A stretch of 13,894 bases of DNA from an uncultured Oscillibacter sp. (GCA_946183175.1 CAMHBH010000048.1:1-13894), one strand, 5' to 3'. Positions 6,008 through 13,172 are shown, counted from the stretch's first letter. The notes: generated from the sequence alone by a model not told the origin. Translations and numbers: made by a program.

Positions 6008-6050
6008 GGCGGATTCGTCGATTTGACGAACGAAAGCACAAAAAATCTAC

Positions 6051-6079
6051 TTGCGCTCGTTCTTCGCGGTTGATAGAAT
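6051..6079 (+). promoter_or_regulatory. Sigma-A promoter of yjbQ
   Basis: The -35 box TTGCGC (6051-6056) and -10 box TAGAAT (6074-6079) have a 17-base spacer. The predicted start is near 6086, with AAAGGAG at 6093-6099, nine bases before the ATG. Confidence 0.7.
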
Positions 6080-6108
6080 AGGCCCGGGAAGGAAAGGAGC
6101 GTCAGAGA

Positions 6109-6510
6109 ATGTCTGTTTTTCAGTTCACGGTCAGAACTTCGGCCCATACGCAAATGCTCGATATCACGGCGCAGGTACGCAAGGCCATTGCCGACAGCGG
6201 CGTACAGAACGGGCTTTGCGTCGTGTACGTCCCGCACACGACCGCCGCCGTGACGGTCAACGAGAACGCCGACCCCGACGTGCAGACCGATTTCATGAAG
6301 GAACTCAACAAAATCGTCCCGTGGGAGGACGGCTACTATCACGCGGAGGGCAATTCCGCCGCGCACCTGAAGGCGTCCATGATGGGCTTTTCCGAAACGC
6401 TCATCGTCGACGCCGGGAAACCGATTCTGGGGACTTGGCAGGGAATCTACTTTCTGGAGTACGACGGCCCCCGTACCCGGAAGGTGTGCGTAAAGGTCAT
6501 GGAGGGCTGA
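6109..6510 (+). CDS. yjbQ: YjbQ family protein (UPF0047)
   Basis: The product has 133 residues, the usual length for this small cytoplasmic trimer-forming family. Family blocks are all present: NGLCVVYVPHTTAAVTVNE (34-52), NADPDVQTDF (53-62), YYHAEGNSAAHLKASMMG (77-93) and LGTWQGIYFLEYDGPRTRK (107-125). These carry the conserved histidines H43, H78 and H86 expected to bind a ligand or metal. E. coli YjbQ shows weak thiamine phosphate synthase activity, and the family is named on that basis, but the natural role is unsettled. It is a single-gene unit with its own promoter and terminator. Confidence 0.95.
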   Translation: MSVFQFTVRTSAHTQMLDITAQVRKAIADSGVQNGLCVVYVPHTTAAVTVNENADPDVQTDFMKELNKIVPWEDGYYHAEGNSAAHLKASMMGFSETLIVDAGKPILGTWQGIYFLEYDGPRTRKVCVKVMEG

Positions 6511-6515
6511 CGCCC

Positions 6516-6545
6516 GCCTCCCCACAGTCACGGGGAGGCTTTGTT
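6516..6545 (+). terminator. Intrinsic terminator of yjbQ
   Basis: GCCTCCCC (6516-6523) and GGGGAGGC (6532-6539) form a perfect 8-base-pair stem with an 8-base loop, followed by TTTGTTT. The stem is the same CCTCCCC/GGGGAGG type as in the intergenic repeat and other terminators of the window. Confidence 0.8.
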
Positions 6546-6556
6546 TCGCGCGTAAC

Positions 6557-6585
6557 TTGACGCCGCACACCAGATATGATATAGT
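6557..6585 (+). promoter_or_regulatory. Sigma-A promoter of the GntR regulator gene
   Basis: The -35 box TTGACG (6557-6562) and -10 box TATAGT (6580-6585) have a 17-base spacer, with a predicted start near 6592. The upstream open frame starts inside the -35 box, which supports the ATG at 6608 as the real start. Confidence 0.8.
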
Positions 6586-6607
6586 TTCAGTCGGGGAGGT
6601 GGCGGCC

Positions 6608-7330
6608 ATGCCTGCGGCGAAATATGAGGCGATATACGAACAGCTCCGCCGTTCGATTGAAGCGCGGGAGTACGAAGGCTCCCTTCCGTCGGAACACCGT
6701 CTCACGGAGCGCTTCCACTGTTCGCGGAATACCGTCCGGCGCGCGGTGGCGCGCCTGGTCGAGGAGGGCTTCGTGCAGAGCGTCCACGGGAAGGGCGTGC
6801 TGATTCTGCGCCGCCTGCCGGTCGAGAAACAGCTTCTCATCAGCGGCATTGAGAGCATGGAGGAGGCCGCCGCGCGGAATCACCTGTCGCTGGCGACGAA
6901 AGTCGTCTACTTCGCCGAGGTATTCGCCGACAAAAACCTGTCGGCGCTGACCGGATTCCCGGAGGGCAGTCCGCTATACCATCTCCGGCGCGTGCGCTAC
7001 CTCAACGGCGAGGCGCTGATTTTAGACGAGAATTACTTCCTTCGCGACGTGGTGCGCGGCCTGACGCCGGAAATCGCGGAGGCGTCCGTGTACGCCTACG
7101 TGGAGGGCACACTGGGCGAGAGCATCGTCACGACGCAGAGGCGCTACACCGTCGGGCCGTGTACGGAACTCGACCGGAAATACATCGCGCTGGGCGAGCG
7201 GAATTGTATGGCCGTGGTGACGAGCTGGACCTACAACGCCGACGGCGTACTCTTCGAGCACACGCAGTCCCGGCACCACCCCGACCGTTTCGTGTTCTAT
7301 GGACTGGTACAGCGCAGGAAAAAGCCCTGA
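6608..7330 (+). CDS. GntR family regulator with UTRA domain, TreR-like
   Basis: This is a sugar-responsive transcriptional repressor of the HutC/TreR subgroup of GntR proteins. The 240 residues match the family. The winged helix is at about 4-66: KYEAIYEQLRRSIEAR, then LPSEHRLTERFHCSRNTVRRAV (27-47) with the recognition helix, then VQSVHGKGV in the wing. The UTRA ligand domain covers about 90-235 (SPLYHLRRVRYLNGEAL at 121-137; YTVGPCTELDRKYIAL at 180-195). The start ATG has GGGGAGG about 8 bases upstream. In TreR proteins the effector is a phosphorylated disaccharide such as trehalose-6-phosphate, but no trehalose hydrolase or phosphotransferase gene is in the window. It lies directly upstream of, and in line with, the binding-protein/two-component operon, which it may regulate. 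That is inference. Confidence 0.9.
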   Translation: MPAAKYEAIYEQLRRSIEAREYEGSLPSEHRLTERFHCSRNTVRRAVARLVEEGFVQSVHGKGVLILRRLPVEKQLLISGIESMEEAAARNHLSLATKVVYFAEVFADKNLSALTGFPEGSPLYHLRRVRYLNGEALILDENYFLRDVVRGLTPEIAEASVYAYVEGTLGESIVTTQRRYTVGPCTELDRKYIALGERNCMAVVTSWTYNADGVLFEHTQSRHHPDRFVFYGLVQRRKKP

Positions 7331-7381
7331 AATTTAGTGAACCTGTACGGAAAGCGGGAAATCCCGGGCAATCCGTAACAT

Positions 7382-7404
7382 TTATCACGGTATTTTCGTG
7401 ATAA
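7382..7404. promoter_or_regulatory. Palindrome TTATCACG-7-CGTGATAA (possible operator)
   Basis: A perfect 8-base inverted repeat, arms 7382-7389 and 7397-7404, with spacer GTATTTT. No T-run follows on the plus strand, so it reads better as a protein-binding site than as a terminator. It lies 52 bases after the GntR gene and just upstream of a weak candidate promoter, a natural place for the site of that regulator. Confidence 0.45.
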
Positions 7405-7411
7405 TCTTCAC

Positions 7412-7440
7412 TTCCCATCCGCGTCCGGGCGTGTTACAAT
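7412..7440 (+). promoter_or_regulatory. Candidate upstream promoter of the sensor operon
   Basis: A -35-like TTCCCA (7412-7417) and a -10 TACAAT (7435-7440) have a 17-base spacer. The -35 box matches only four of six bases. A transcript from here would reach the hairpin at 7465-7497 within about 20 bases. Confidence 0.4.
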
Positions 7441-7464
7441 TCGACAGGGTTTGTTTGAGAGGGG

Positions 7465-7500
7465 ACGGTCAGCCGATTTTTTTCGGACTGCCCGTTTCCT
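7465..7500 (+). terminator. Terminator or attenuator-like hairpin in the sensor operon leader
   Basis: Arms CGGTCAGCCGA (7466-7476) and TCGGACTGCCCG (7483-7494) pair over ten base pairs, with one mismatch and one bulge. The loop is TTTTTT, and TTTCCTG follows. It could end the GntR transcript, or end short transcripts from the promoter at 7412-7440. The operon promoter at 7512-7540 lies downstream of it. Confidence 0.5.
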
Positions 7501-7511
7501 GTTATTTTTCA

Positions 7512-7540
7512 TTTACATTTCGCGCCATTGCGTGTATAAT
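7512..7540 (+). promoter_or_regulatory. Sigma-A promoter of the binding-protein/two-component operon
   Basis: The -35 box TTTACA (7512-7517) and a perfect -10 box TATAAT (7535-7540) are separated by 17 bases. The predicted start is near 7547, with GGGAGGTGG then seven bases before the GTG start at 7571. Confidence 0.82.
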
Positions 7541-7570
7541 CGGAATGCTTTGATACTGGGAGGTGGTAGC

Positions 7571-8548
7571 GTGAAGCGTATCTCCAAGCGGGCGGTTCTC
7601 ATCATAGGGACGCTGACGGCGATTTTCCCCCTACTCATGACGGCCTGCCTGCTGTTCTTCTGGCCCCGCGACGTTTCCGCCAACCAGACCGAAAACAGAA
7701 TCGTGTTCGGGGCGACCTACATGACGATGAACAACCCCTATTACCAGGTAATGGACATCCAGCTCCGCGCCGAAATCGAGAAGAACGGCGACATCCTGCT
7801 TACGCGCGACGCGGCCATGAATCAGACGCGGCAGAACGAGGAAATCCGGGAACTCATCGCGGCGGGGGCGCGGGCGATTTTCCTGACGCCCGTCGAGTGG
7901 GACACCTCGGAGGAAGGCCTTCGGATTGCGGCGGAAGCGGGGATTCCGGTCATCGTCGTGGACGCGCCTGTGCGCGACGCCGAACTCGCCGCCTGTTCGA
8001 TTCTCTCGGACAACTACCGCGCCGGGGTACTGTGCGCCGAACACCTGCGTTCCGCGCGGAAGTCGGCGAAAATCCTGTTGCTGGAACACATCACGGCGCA
8101 TTCCGGCTCGGACAGAATCCGGGGCTTCCTTGACGCCATACGGAACGACCCGGATTACGTCGTGCTGGGTTCCGGGGAATCCGACGGGCAAATCGAGAAC
8201 GCAATGCCCGTAATGGAGGCTCTGCTGGAGCGCTGCCCCGACGCCGATACCGTCATGGCGCTCAACGACCCGAGCGCGTTCGGGGCTATGGCGGCCATCG
8301 AGGGCGCCGGACTGTCGGGACGCTTCCTTGTCTACGGCGTGGACGGCTCCCCGGAGGCCAAGGCGTTAGTCCGGGACGGACTCATGACCGCGACCTGTGC
8401 GCAGTTCCCGTACCAAATCGCGAAAGAGGCCGTGCGGCAGGCGTACCTTGTTCTGGAAGGCAAGTGCGAACAGCGGGAAGTCATTGTTCCGGTGGAACTC
8501 CTGACGGCGGAGAACGTCGAGGAATACGGAATCACGGGGTGGCAGTGA
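7571..8548 (+). CDS. Membrane-tethered RbsB-like sugar-binding protein
   Basis: This type 1 periplasmic-binding fold protein has 325 residues and is held to the outer face of the membrane by an N-terminal anchor. The anchor spans residues 8-31 after KRISKR. A cysteine (C26) lies within it, but hydrophobic residues continue past it, so it reads as an uncleaved anchor rather than a lipoprotein signal. Compared from memory with ribose-binding protein, several ligand positions are kept: NNPYY (54-58), D131, R184 in DRIRGF, N232/D233 in LNDPSAFGA, D258 in YGVDGSP and Q278/Q282. The arginine after D131 is replaced by alanine, so the ligand may not be ribose. GTG start with GGAGG seven bases upstream. 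The stop overlaps the kinase ATG (ATGA). No permease gene accompanies it, which suggests ligand presentation to the kinase rather than transport. Confidence 0.87.
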   Translation: MKRISKRAVLIIGTLTAIFPLLMTACLLFFWPRDVSANQTENRIVFGATYMTMNNPYYQVMDIQLRAEIEKNGDILLTRDAAMNQTRQNEEIRELIAAGARAIFLTPVEWDTSEEGLRIAAEAGIPVIVVDAPVRDAELAACSILSDNYRAGVLCAEHLRSARKSAKILLLEHITAHSGSDRIRGFLDAIRNDPDYVVLGSGESDGQIENAMPVMEALLERCPDADTVMALNDPSAFGAMAAIEGAGLSGRFLVYGVDGSPEAKALVRDGLMTATCAQFPYQIAKEAVRQAYLVLEGKCEQREVIVPVELLTAENVEEYGITGWQ

Positions 8549-9873
8549 TGAGACGGCGCGAGGAAATCCCGTATTTGACGGCGCTCATGTTCGTGATGAA
8601 CCTGTCCGTAGTGCTCTTTTACGCCGTCGTGGTCTTCGCGACGACGGCGCGGATTTGCCGCTCGTTCACGGCCTACGACTTTCTCTCTACCGTCCGGCAG
8701 GTGCCCGACAAGCCGTGGGTTATGCCGACGCGCTCCCTGATTTCCTACGGCTTCCTGACGCTCGTCAGCTTCGCAAAGTACCGGGGGCGACTGGGCGGAA
8801 AGTATCTGAGCGGCTTTATCTGCGTGTCGGAGATTGCGCTGTGCTTCGCGACCGTCGCCTCTCTGAACTTCTATTACACCGGCGTCGCGCTTCTGGTGCT
8901 CTCGGACTTGACGCACTACATTCAAAACCCGCGCGTGCGGCTGGGGCTCATGATTCCGCTGTCGCTGTTGTTCGCGCTCGGGCGCTACGAAATCGCCTCC
9001 GTATTCGTTGCCCGGATTCCGTTCGGTGCCTACCTCAACTACTACAGCCCTTCCGTACGCGGCTACCTCGCGGGTATCGAAAGCGTACTGGTATCGTGGA
9101 ACGTGCTCCTGTTCGTGTACGACATGATTCTGTTGTTCACCAGTCAGCGGGAGGAAAACGCGCGTATCAGCCGCCTGAACCTGCAACTCAAAGAGGCGAA
9201 CCAGCGCCTGCGCAAGAACGCGGTCGAGCTGGAACACCTCACGGAGACCCGGGAGCGCAACCGACTTGCGCGGGAAATCCACGACACATTAGGGCACACG
9301 CTGACGGGAATCGTCATGGGCACGGAGGCGGTCAGCGCGATTTTCGACGCCGCGCCCGAGGAGGCCAAGCGGCGTATCGAGATAGTACACAAGACGGCGC
9401 AAGAGGGGTTGGAGGACGTGCGGCGGTCGATTAAGGCGCTCCGCCCGGACGCGCTGGAAAAGCGCTCATTGGAAAAGGCGCTGGAAGAATTGATAACCAA
9501 TTTCCACCTGACGACTTCCGTCGACATCGACTATCAGCAGGACGCGGGCGGTCTGGACTTCGCCGGGGACGAGGAGAACACGCTTTACCGGATAATCCAG
9601 GAGGGCATGACGAACTCCGTCCGCCACGGGCACGCGACGGAAATCGAGATTCAAATCACGCGGGAGGGGAACCTGCTGACGGTACGCATACGCGACAACG
9701 GTTTAGGCTGTGCGGAACTGGAGGAGGGCTTCGGACTGCGCCACATGGAGGAACGCTTGGGATTACTCGGCGGTTCTCTGGCCTACGGCAACAGAAACGA
9801 CGATTCGGACGACGAACAGCGCGGATTTTATTTGATAGCAAGTCTGCCTGTGCGCGGGAGAGAGGGGAAATAA
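8548..9873 (+). CDS. NarL-type sensor histidine kinase, multi-pass membrane protein
   Basis: The kinase has 441 residues. The N-terminal 200 contain about six hydrophobic segments (roughly 10-33, 64-78, 88-107, 109-123, 132-148, 177-198) with only short loops, so there is no large extracellular sensor domain of its own. A coiled coil at about 200-238 (EENARISRLNLQLKEANQRL) leads to the HisKA_3 dimerisation domain. The phosphoacceptor is H245 in REIHDTLGHTLTG. The ATPase domain spans about 340-436, with N-box QEGMTNSVRHG (351-361), DNGLG (383-387) and GFGLRHMEERLGLLGG (394-409). The ATG overlaps the preceding stop codon, and the response regulator starts one base after this gene. The lack of a sensor domain fits control by the flanking anchored binding proteins (inference). 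Confidence 0.93.
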   Translation: MRRREEIPYLTALMFVMNLSVVLFYAVVVFATTARICRSFTAYDFLSTVRQVPDKPWVMPTRSLISYGFLTLVSFAKYRGRLGGKYLSGFICVSEIALCFATVASLNFYYTGVALLVLSDLTHYIQNPRVRLGLMIPLSLLFALGRYEIASVFVARIPFGAYLNYYSPSVRGYLAGIESVLVSWNVLLFVYDMILLFTSQREENARISRLNLQLKEANQRLRKNAVELEHLTETRERNRLAREIHDTLGHTLTGIVMGTEAVSAIFDAAPEEAKRRIEIVHKTAQEGLEDVRRSIKALRPDALEKRSLEKALEELITNFHLTTSVDIDYQQDAGGLDFAGDEENTLYRIIQEGMTNSVRHGHATEIEIQITREGNLLTVRIRDNGLGCAELEEGFGLRHMEERLGLLGGSLAYGNRNDDSDDEQRGFYLIASLPVRGREGK

Positions 9874-9874
9874 G

Positions 9875-10549
9875 ATGATTAAGGCGTTGATTGTGGACGA
9901 CCAGGAACTTTTCCGGGAGAGCCTGAAAGTCGTGCTGGGGGTCAACCCGGAAATCGAGGTGACGGACGCGGTGCCGGGCGTCGCGGAGGCGCTCAAGAGC
10001 GCGGCGCGGGAGTGTCCCGACGTGGTGCTGATGGACATCCGCATGCCGGGCATGGACGGCGTGGAGGGTACGCGTTTAATGAAGGAGCGCTTCCCGAACA
10101 TCAAGGTCATTGTCCTGACCACGTTCGACGACGACGACTACGTATTCGGGGCGCTGAAACACGGCGCGAGCGGGTATCTGTTGAAGGGGAGCAGCCTTTC
10201 GGAACTCTCCAAGGCGATACAAATCGCCTACAACGGCGGCGCGATGATTAACCCCGACATTGCGAGCAAGGCAATCCGGCTGTTTTCGCAGATGGCGAAA
10301 AGTACGGTCAGAATCAACGTCGACGAGGAGACGGCCAAGGAAATCCGGAAAAACGAGTGGGAAATTATTCGTGCGGTGGGGCGCGGGCTGTCGAATAAGG
10401 AGATTGCGCGGGAATTGTGTCTTTCCGAGGGCACGGTGCGGAATACGATTAGCGTCGTACTCTCCAAGCTGAACCTGCGCGACCGGACACAGCTTGCCAT
10501 ATGGGCCGTGCAGACGGGGGCCGTCAACAGCGGGGTGTCGCGGACATGA
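9875..10549 (+). CDS. NarL/FixJ family response regulator
   Basis: The 224-residue protein is the cytoplasmic partner of the kinase encoded just before it. The receiver domain (1-118) has the acidic pocket D8/D9, phosphoacceptor D54 in VVLMDIRMPG, T82/T83 and K104 in GYLLKG. The LuxR-type helix-turn-helix is at about 157-214, with GLSNKEIARELCLSEGTVRN (171-190) as recognition region. The usual LTxRExEVL opening of this domain is replaced by IRKNEWEIIRAV, a mild departure. The linker between domains is somewhat long. GAGAGGGG precedes the ATG by about seven bases. The stop codon overlaps the start of the next gene (ATGA). Likely targets are sugar uptake or breakdown genes elsewhere, or this operon itself. 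Confidence 0.95.
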   Translation: MIKALIVDDQELFRESLKVVLGVNPEIEVTDAVPGVAEALKSAARECPDVVLMDIRMPGMDGVEGTRLMKERFPNIKVIVLTTFDDDDYVFGALKHGASGYLLKGSSLSELSKAIQIAYNGGAMINPDIASKAIRLFSQMAKSTVRINVDEETAKEIRKNEWEIIRAVGRGLSNKEIARELCLSEGTVRNTISVVLSKLNLRDRTQLAIWAVQTGAVNSGVSRT

Positions 10550-11802
10550 GGCGGATATGGGCCGGGGCGGCGCTGGCGGCGGCGCTACTCTGTGCCGTAT
10601 TCGTCGGGCTGTCGCGCCGGGGCGGCGTGACTATCCGGATTGGCGTCTACTCCGGAAGCTACTGGCAGACGCCCAACGGCGACTGCTACCAGATACTCGA
10701 CAACGCAATCCGGCGCTTTGAGAGTACCCACGAGCGCGTAAAGGTGGAGTACGTCAGCGGGATTACGACCGATTCCTACAGCGAATGGCTTTCCGAACAG
10801 ATACTCAGCGGCACGGAGCCGGACTTGTATTTCGTACTCCCGGAGGACTTCAACTTACTGGTGACTTGCGGCGCGCTGGCCAAACTCGACGCCTTCATGG
10901 ACGCGGACGCCGCTTTCGACGCGTCGCTGTACTATGAGCCGAGCCTGCGTTCCGGGACTTTTGAGGGCGGGCAGTACGCGCTCCCGCACGAGAGCGTACC
11001 GACAATTATGTTTGTCAACAAAACCCTGTTGGAGCGGAACGGAATCCCCATGCCCCGCAACGACTGGACATGGAACGACTTCTACGACATCTGCCGGCGC
11101 GTCACGAACGTGGAAGCGCGGCAGTTCGGCGCGTACGACTATACCTGGCTGCACGCGCTCTACTCGAACGGTACTTCGCTGTTTTCGGAGGACGGGACGG
11201 CCTGTTACCTGTCGGACGAGAAAATCCGGAGCGCGATACAGTTCGTCAAGAGCCTGCGCGACCTCAACGGCGGCTATCAGGTCACGGCGCGCGACTTCGA
11301 CCTCGGCAACGTGGCCTTCCGGCCCTTCCTGTTTTCGGAATACCGGGCCTACCAGCCGTACCCGTGGCGGGTCAAGAAGTATTCCGGTTTCCAGTGGGAC
11401 GGTATCTCCATGCCGGCGGGGCCGCACGGCGACAACGTGTCCGAACTGCATACGATGTTACTCGGAATCAGCGCGCGGACGCGGCACGAGGCCCTCGCGT
11501 GGAAACTCTGCAAGTTACTCTCGCTGGACGAGGAAGTACAGCGGGAGTTGTACGCCGATTCGAGCGGGATATCGCCCCTGCGGGCCGTACAGGCCGACGC
11601 CCCCGACAGTGACCGTCTCGGACTGGAAGCCATTGACAAAATTATGAGCACGGCAGTCTCCGCGCCGCGATTCGACGGCTACGAACAGGCCTTGATGATG
11701 GCCGAAAACGCCGTCGCGGACGAAATGGCGCTGGACATCACGCGCGGGGACGGCCTGACGGCGGCCCAGCGCGAAATCAACGTCTTTTTGGGCAAGTCGT
11801 GA
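10546..11802 (+). CDS. Membrane-anchored family 1 extracellular solute-binding protein
   Basis: This 418-residue protein has the MalE/UgpB-type (type 2) sugar-binding fold and is a likely carbohydrate binder. Residues 1-22 are MRRIW plus a hydrophobic segment. A cysteine (C16) sits in the middle with a poor lipobox (ALLC) and more hydrophobic residues after it, so an uncleaved anchor is more likely than a lipoprotein. Family features include TIRIGVYSGSYW (29-40), the DNAIRRFESTHERVKVEY segment (52-69), EPDLYFVLPEDF (91-102), YALPHESVPTIMFVNKTLLERNGI (144-167) and WTWNDFYDICR (174-184). The frame extends to 10501, but the ATG at 10546 overlaps the regulator stop and starts the anchor. A tight terminator follows, so no permease is co-transcribed. 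It probably acts with the kinase as a second ligand reporter, or serves a transporter encoded elsewhere. Confidence 0.9.
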   Translation: MRRIWAGAALAAALLCAVFVGLSRRGGVTIRIGVYSGSYWQTPNGDCYQILDNAIRRFESTHERVKVEYVSGITTDSYSEWLSEQILSGTEPDLYFVLPEDFNLLVTCGALAKLDAFMDADAAFDASLYYEPSLRSGTFEGGQYALPHESVPTIMFVNKTLLERNGIPMPRNDWTWNDFYDICRRVTNVEARQFGAYDYTWLHALYSNGTSLFSEDGTACYLSDEKIRSAIQFVKSLRDLNGGYQVTARDFDLGNVAFRPFLFSEYRAYQPYPWRVKKYSGFQWDGISMPAGPHGDNVSELHTMLLGISARTRHEALAWKLCKLLSLDEEVQRELYADSSGISPLRAVQADAPDSDRLGLEAIDKIMSTAVSAPRFDGYEQALMMAENAVADEMALDITRGDGLTAAQREINVFLGKS

Positions 11803-11803
11803 A

Positions 11804-11838
11804 AACCGCGTCCCGGTTGCGTCGGGACGCGGTTCGTT
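11804..11838. terminator. Bidirectional terminator between convergent genes
   Basis: A perfect 12-base-pair stem AACCGCGTCCCG (11804-11815) / CGGGACGCGGTT (11823-11834) has loop GTTGCGT. The plus side continues CGTTTAC and the minus side TTTTCAC. It lies between the stop codons of the solute-binding protein and the lipoprotein genes, serving both. Confidence 0.88.
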
Positions 11839-13157
11839 TACTGGTAATCCATGTTAATTTCGGAGAGCTGTAAGATTTTGGCCCCGGTGGTGGAGAGGAT
11901 TTCCAGGCGGTAATACTCGAAGGCGGGGGCCTCTCCGCTGAAAGTCGTCGTATGCGTGAGGAAATTCCGGTCGTCGTGCTCCTCGAAGCCCGACGGCGAC
12001 ATCTCGCCTAGTACCGTCCAGACGCCGTCCTGACGGTGTTCGCGGTCGGTGCCCAGCAGACGCCACGAACCCGGGTTCCGTCCGGGGTACTCGTCGTGGT
12101 TGTCGGCGGAAGTCAGCGACAAATGCGCCACGCTCCCCGGGCCGCTCATCTTCCATTCGACATAGGCGACGTTATTCAGAATCAGACACCACTTTGTTTC
12201 GGGGTTCCCGTCGAACAGCGCGGGATAGTTGCGCGCGTCGTCGAAACCGGGCGTCCCGGCCAGCGGCGTGGCGGAGAAGCATATCGGGACATTCTTCATG
12301 TAGTCGTCGCGGAGTTCGACCTTGGAGAAGTCGAAGTCGTTCGGCGCAAAGCGTTTCAGGCCCGTACACCCGGCGAACATCCAGCGAATGTCGGTGACGT
12401 TCGACATGTCGAAGCCGCTGATATCCAGCGCCTTCAGCTTGCCGCAGTTCCGGAACATCGAGCGCATGTCGGTGACATCGGCGGTGTCGAAGCCGCTGAC
12501 ATCCAGCGTTTCCAGCGCGCCGCAGTTGCGGAACATCGACTGCATATCGGTGACATTCGACGTGTCGAAGCCGCTGACATCCAGTTCCGTGAGGTTCGCG
12601 CAGGAATCGAACAGACTGCTCATATTGACGGCGCGGGAGGTGTCGAAGGGGGCCTCGAAGCGGATGCTTTGGAGGTTGGAGTAGCCGCAGAACATGCCGG
12701 AGCAGTTCGGGGGCGCGGCGATTCCGCCCTCGGCGGCGAGGTACAGGTCGAACGGCGGGCGGGTTTTGAGCGTCCAGGCCATCACGGAGCGGTCTCCGGT
12801 TTCGGACACGTCCCACGCGTCCTCGGGGGCCTGGGAGGGGTCGGAGAGTACGGTAATGGCGGCGATTTGGCCCCTTGTGAATTCGGAGCCGAACACGGGA
12901 AAGTTTTCGGCCTCCTCGCTGACGACGGACACCGGGTCGGGCATGAGGACGGCTTGCGCGGCGGCGGCGGGCGTCGGTTCGGTACCGTCGGGGGGCGATT
13001 CCATATCGTCGGGCGTGGCGGATTCGCTATCGCCGGACGCGACGGGCGCGGGCGCTTCCGGATTCCCGGTCGGGGTCGGGCCGGAACAGCAGGCCAGTAT
13101 TATCAGTAACGCGGCCAGCAGTAACAGCGGCAACGTTTTCGGGTATCTGTTCGACAT
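11838..13157 (-). CDS. BspA-like leucine-rich repeat lipoprotein with discoidin-like domain
   Basis: The product is a surface lipoprotein of 439 residues. Signal sequence 1-22 ends in IILAC, making C23 the probable lipidated cysteine. A low-complexity linker rich in P, E, S and A (25-70) follows. Four BspA/DUF285-type repeats of exactly 26 residues begin at 179, 205, 231 and 257, with core FRNCGALETLDVSGFDTADV. The last is the most diverged. The C-terminal part (about 294-439) resembles an F5/8 type C (galactose-binding-like) domain: YPALFDGNPETKWCL, AYVEWKMSG, YPGRNPGSWRLLGT and YYRLEILST. Such domains bind sugars or host ligands. The frame opens earlier at 13184, but AAGGAG lies 9 bases before the ATG at 13157, which begins a good lipoprotein signal. 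It has its own promoter. A role in adhesion is inference. Confidence 0.88.
   Translation of the reverse strand: MSNRYPKTLPLLLLAALLIILACCSGPTPTGNPEAPAPVASGDSESATPDDMESPPDGTEPTPAAAAQAVLMPDPVSVVSEEAENFPVFGSEFTRGQIAAITVLSDPSQAPEDAWDVSETGDRSVMAWTLKTRPPFDLYLAAEGGIAAPPNCSGMFCGYSNLQSIRFEAPFDTSRAVNMSSLFDSCANLTELDVSGFDTSNVTDMQSMFRNCGALETLDVSGFDTADVTDMRSMFRNCGKLKALDISGFDMSNVTDIRWMFAGCTGLKRFAPNDFDFSKVELRDDYMKNVPICFSATPLAGTPGFDDARNYPALFDGNPETKWCLILNNVAYVEWKMSGPGSVAHLSLTSADNHDEYPGRNPGSWRLLGTDREHRQDGVWTVLGEMSPSGFEEHDDRNFLTHTTTFSGEAPAFEYYRLEILSTTGAKILQLSEINMDYQ
12390..12623 (-). repeat. Three tandem 78-base repeats within the lipoprotein gene
   Basis: Three consecutive 78-base units encode 26-residue leucine-rich repeats (residues 179-256). 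A block ending in GTCGAAGCCGCTGA is nearly identical in each, read on the plus strand. A fourth, diverged unit follows to 12312. Near-identical in-frame repeats allow copy number to change by slippage or recombination. Confidence 0.85.
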
Positions 13158-13166
13158 TGTAGGGTA

Positions 13167-13172
13167 CTCCTT
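13167..13172 (-). promoter_or_regulatory. Ribosome binding site that decides the lipoprotein start
   Basis: AAGGAG on the minus strand lies 9 bases before the ATG at 13157. It selects that codon over the more upstream in-frame ATG at 13184, which has no such site. Confidence 0.8.

Noticed and set aside
5973..6041. N-terminal extension of the YgjP-like protein
   Set aside because: The extension covers the -35 and -10 boxes and does not resemble the family N-terminus.
7571..11802. A complete ABC sugar importer
   Set aside because: Two binding proteins are present, but no permease or ATPase gene is found between or after them before the terminator.
12036..13109. 357-residue plus-strand reading frame with repeats
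   Set aside because: It is antisense to the BspA-like lipoprotein, and its apparent repeats mirror the 78-base units of that gene.
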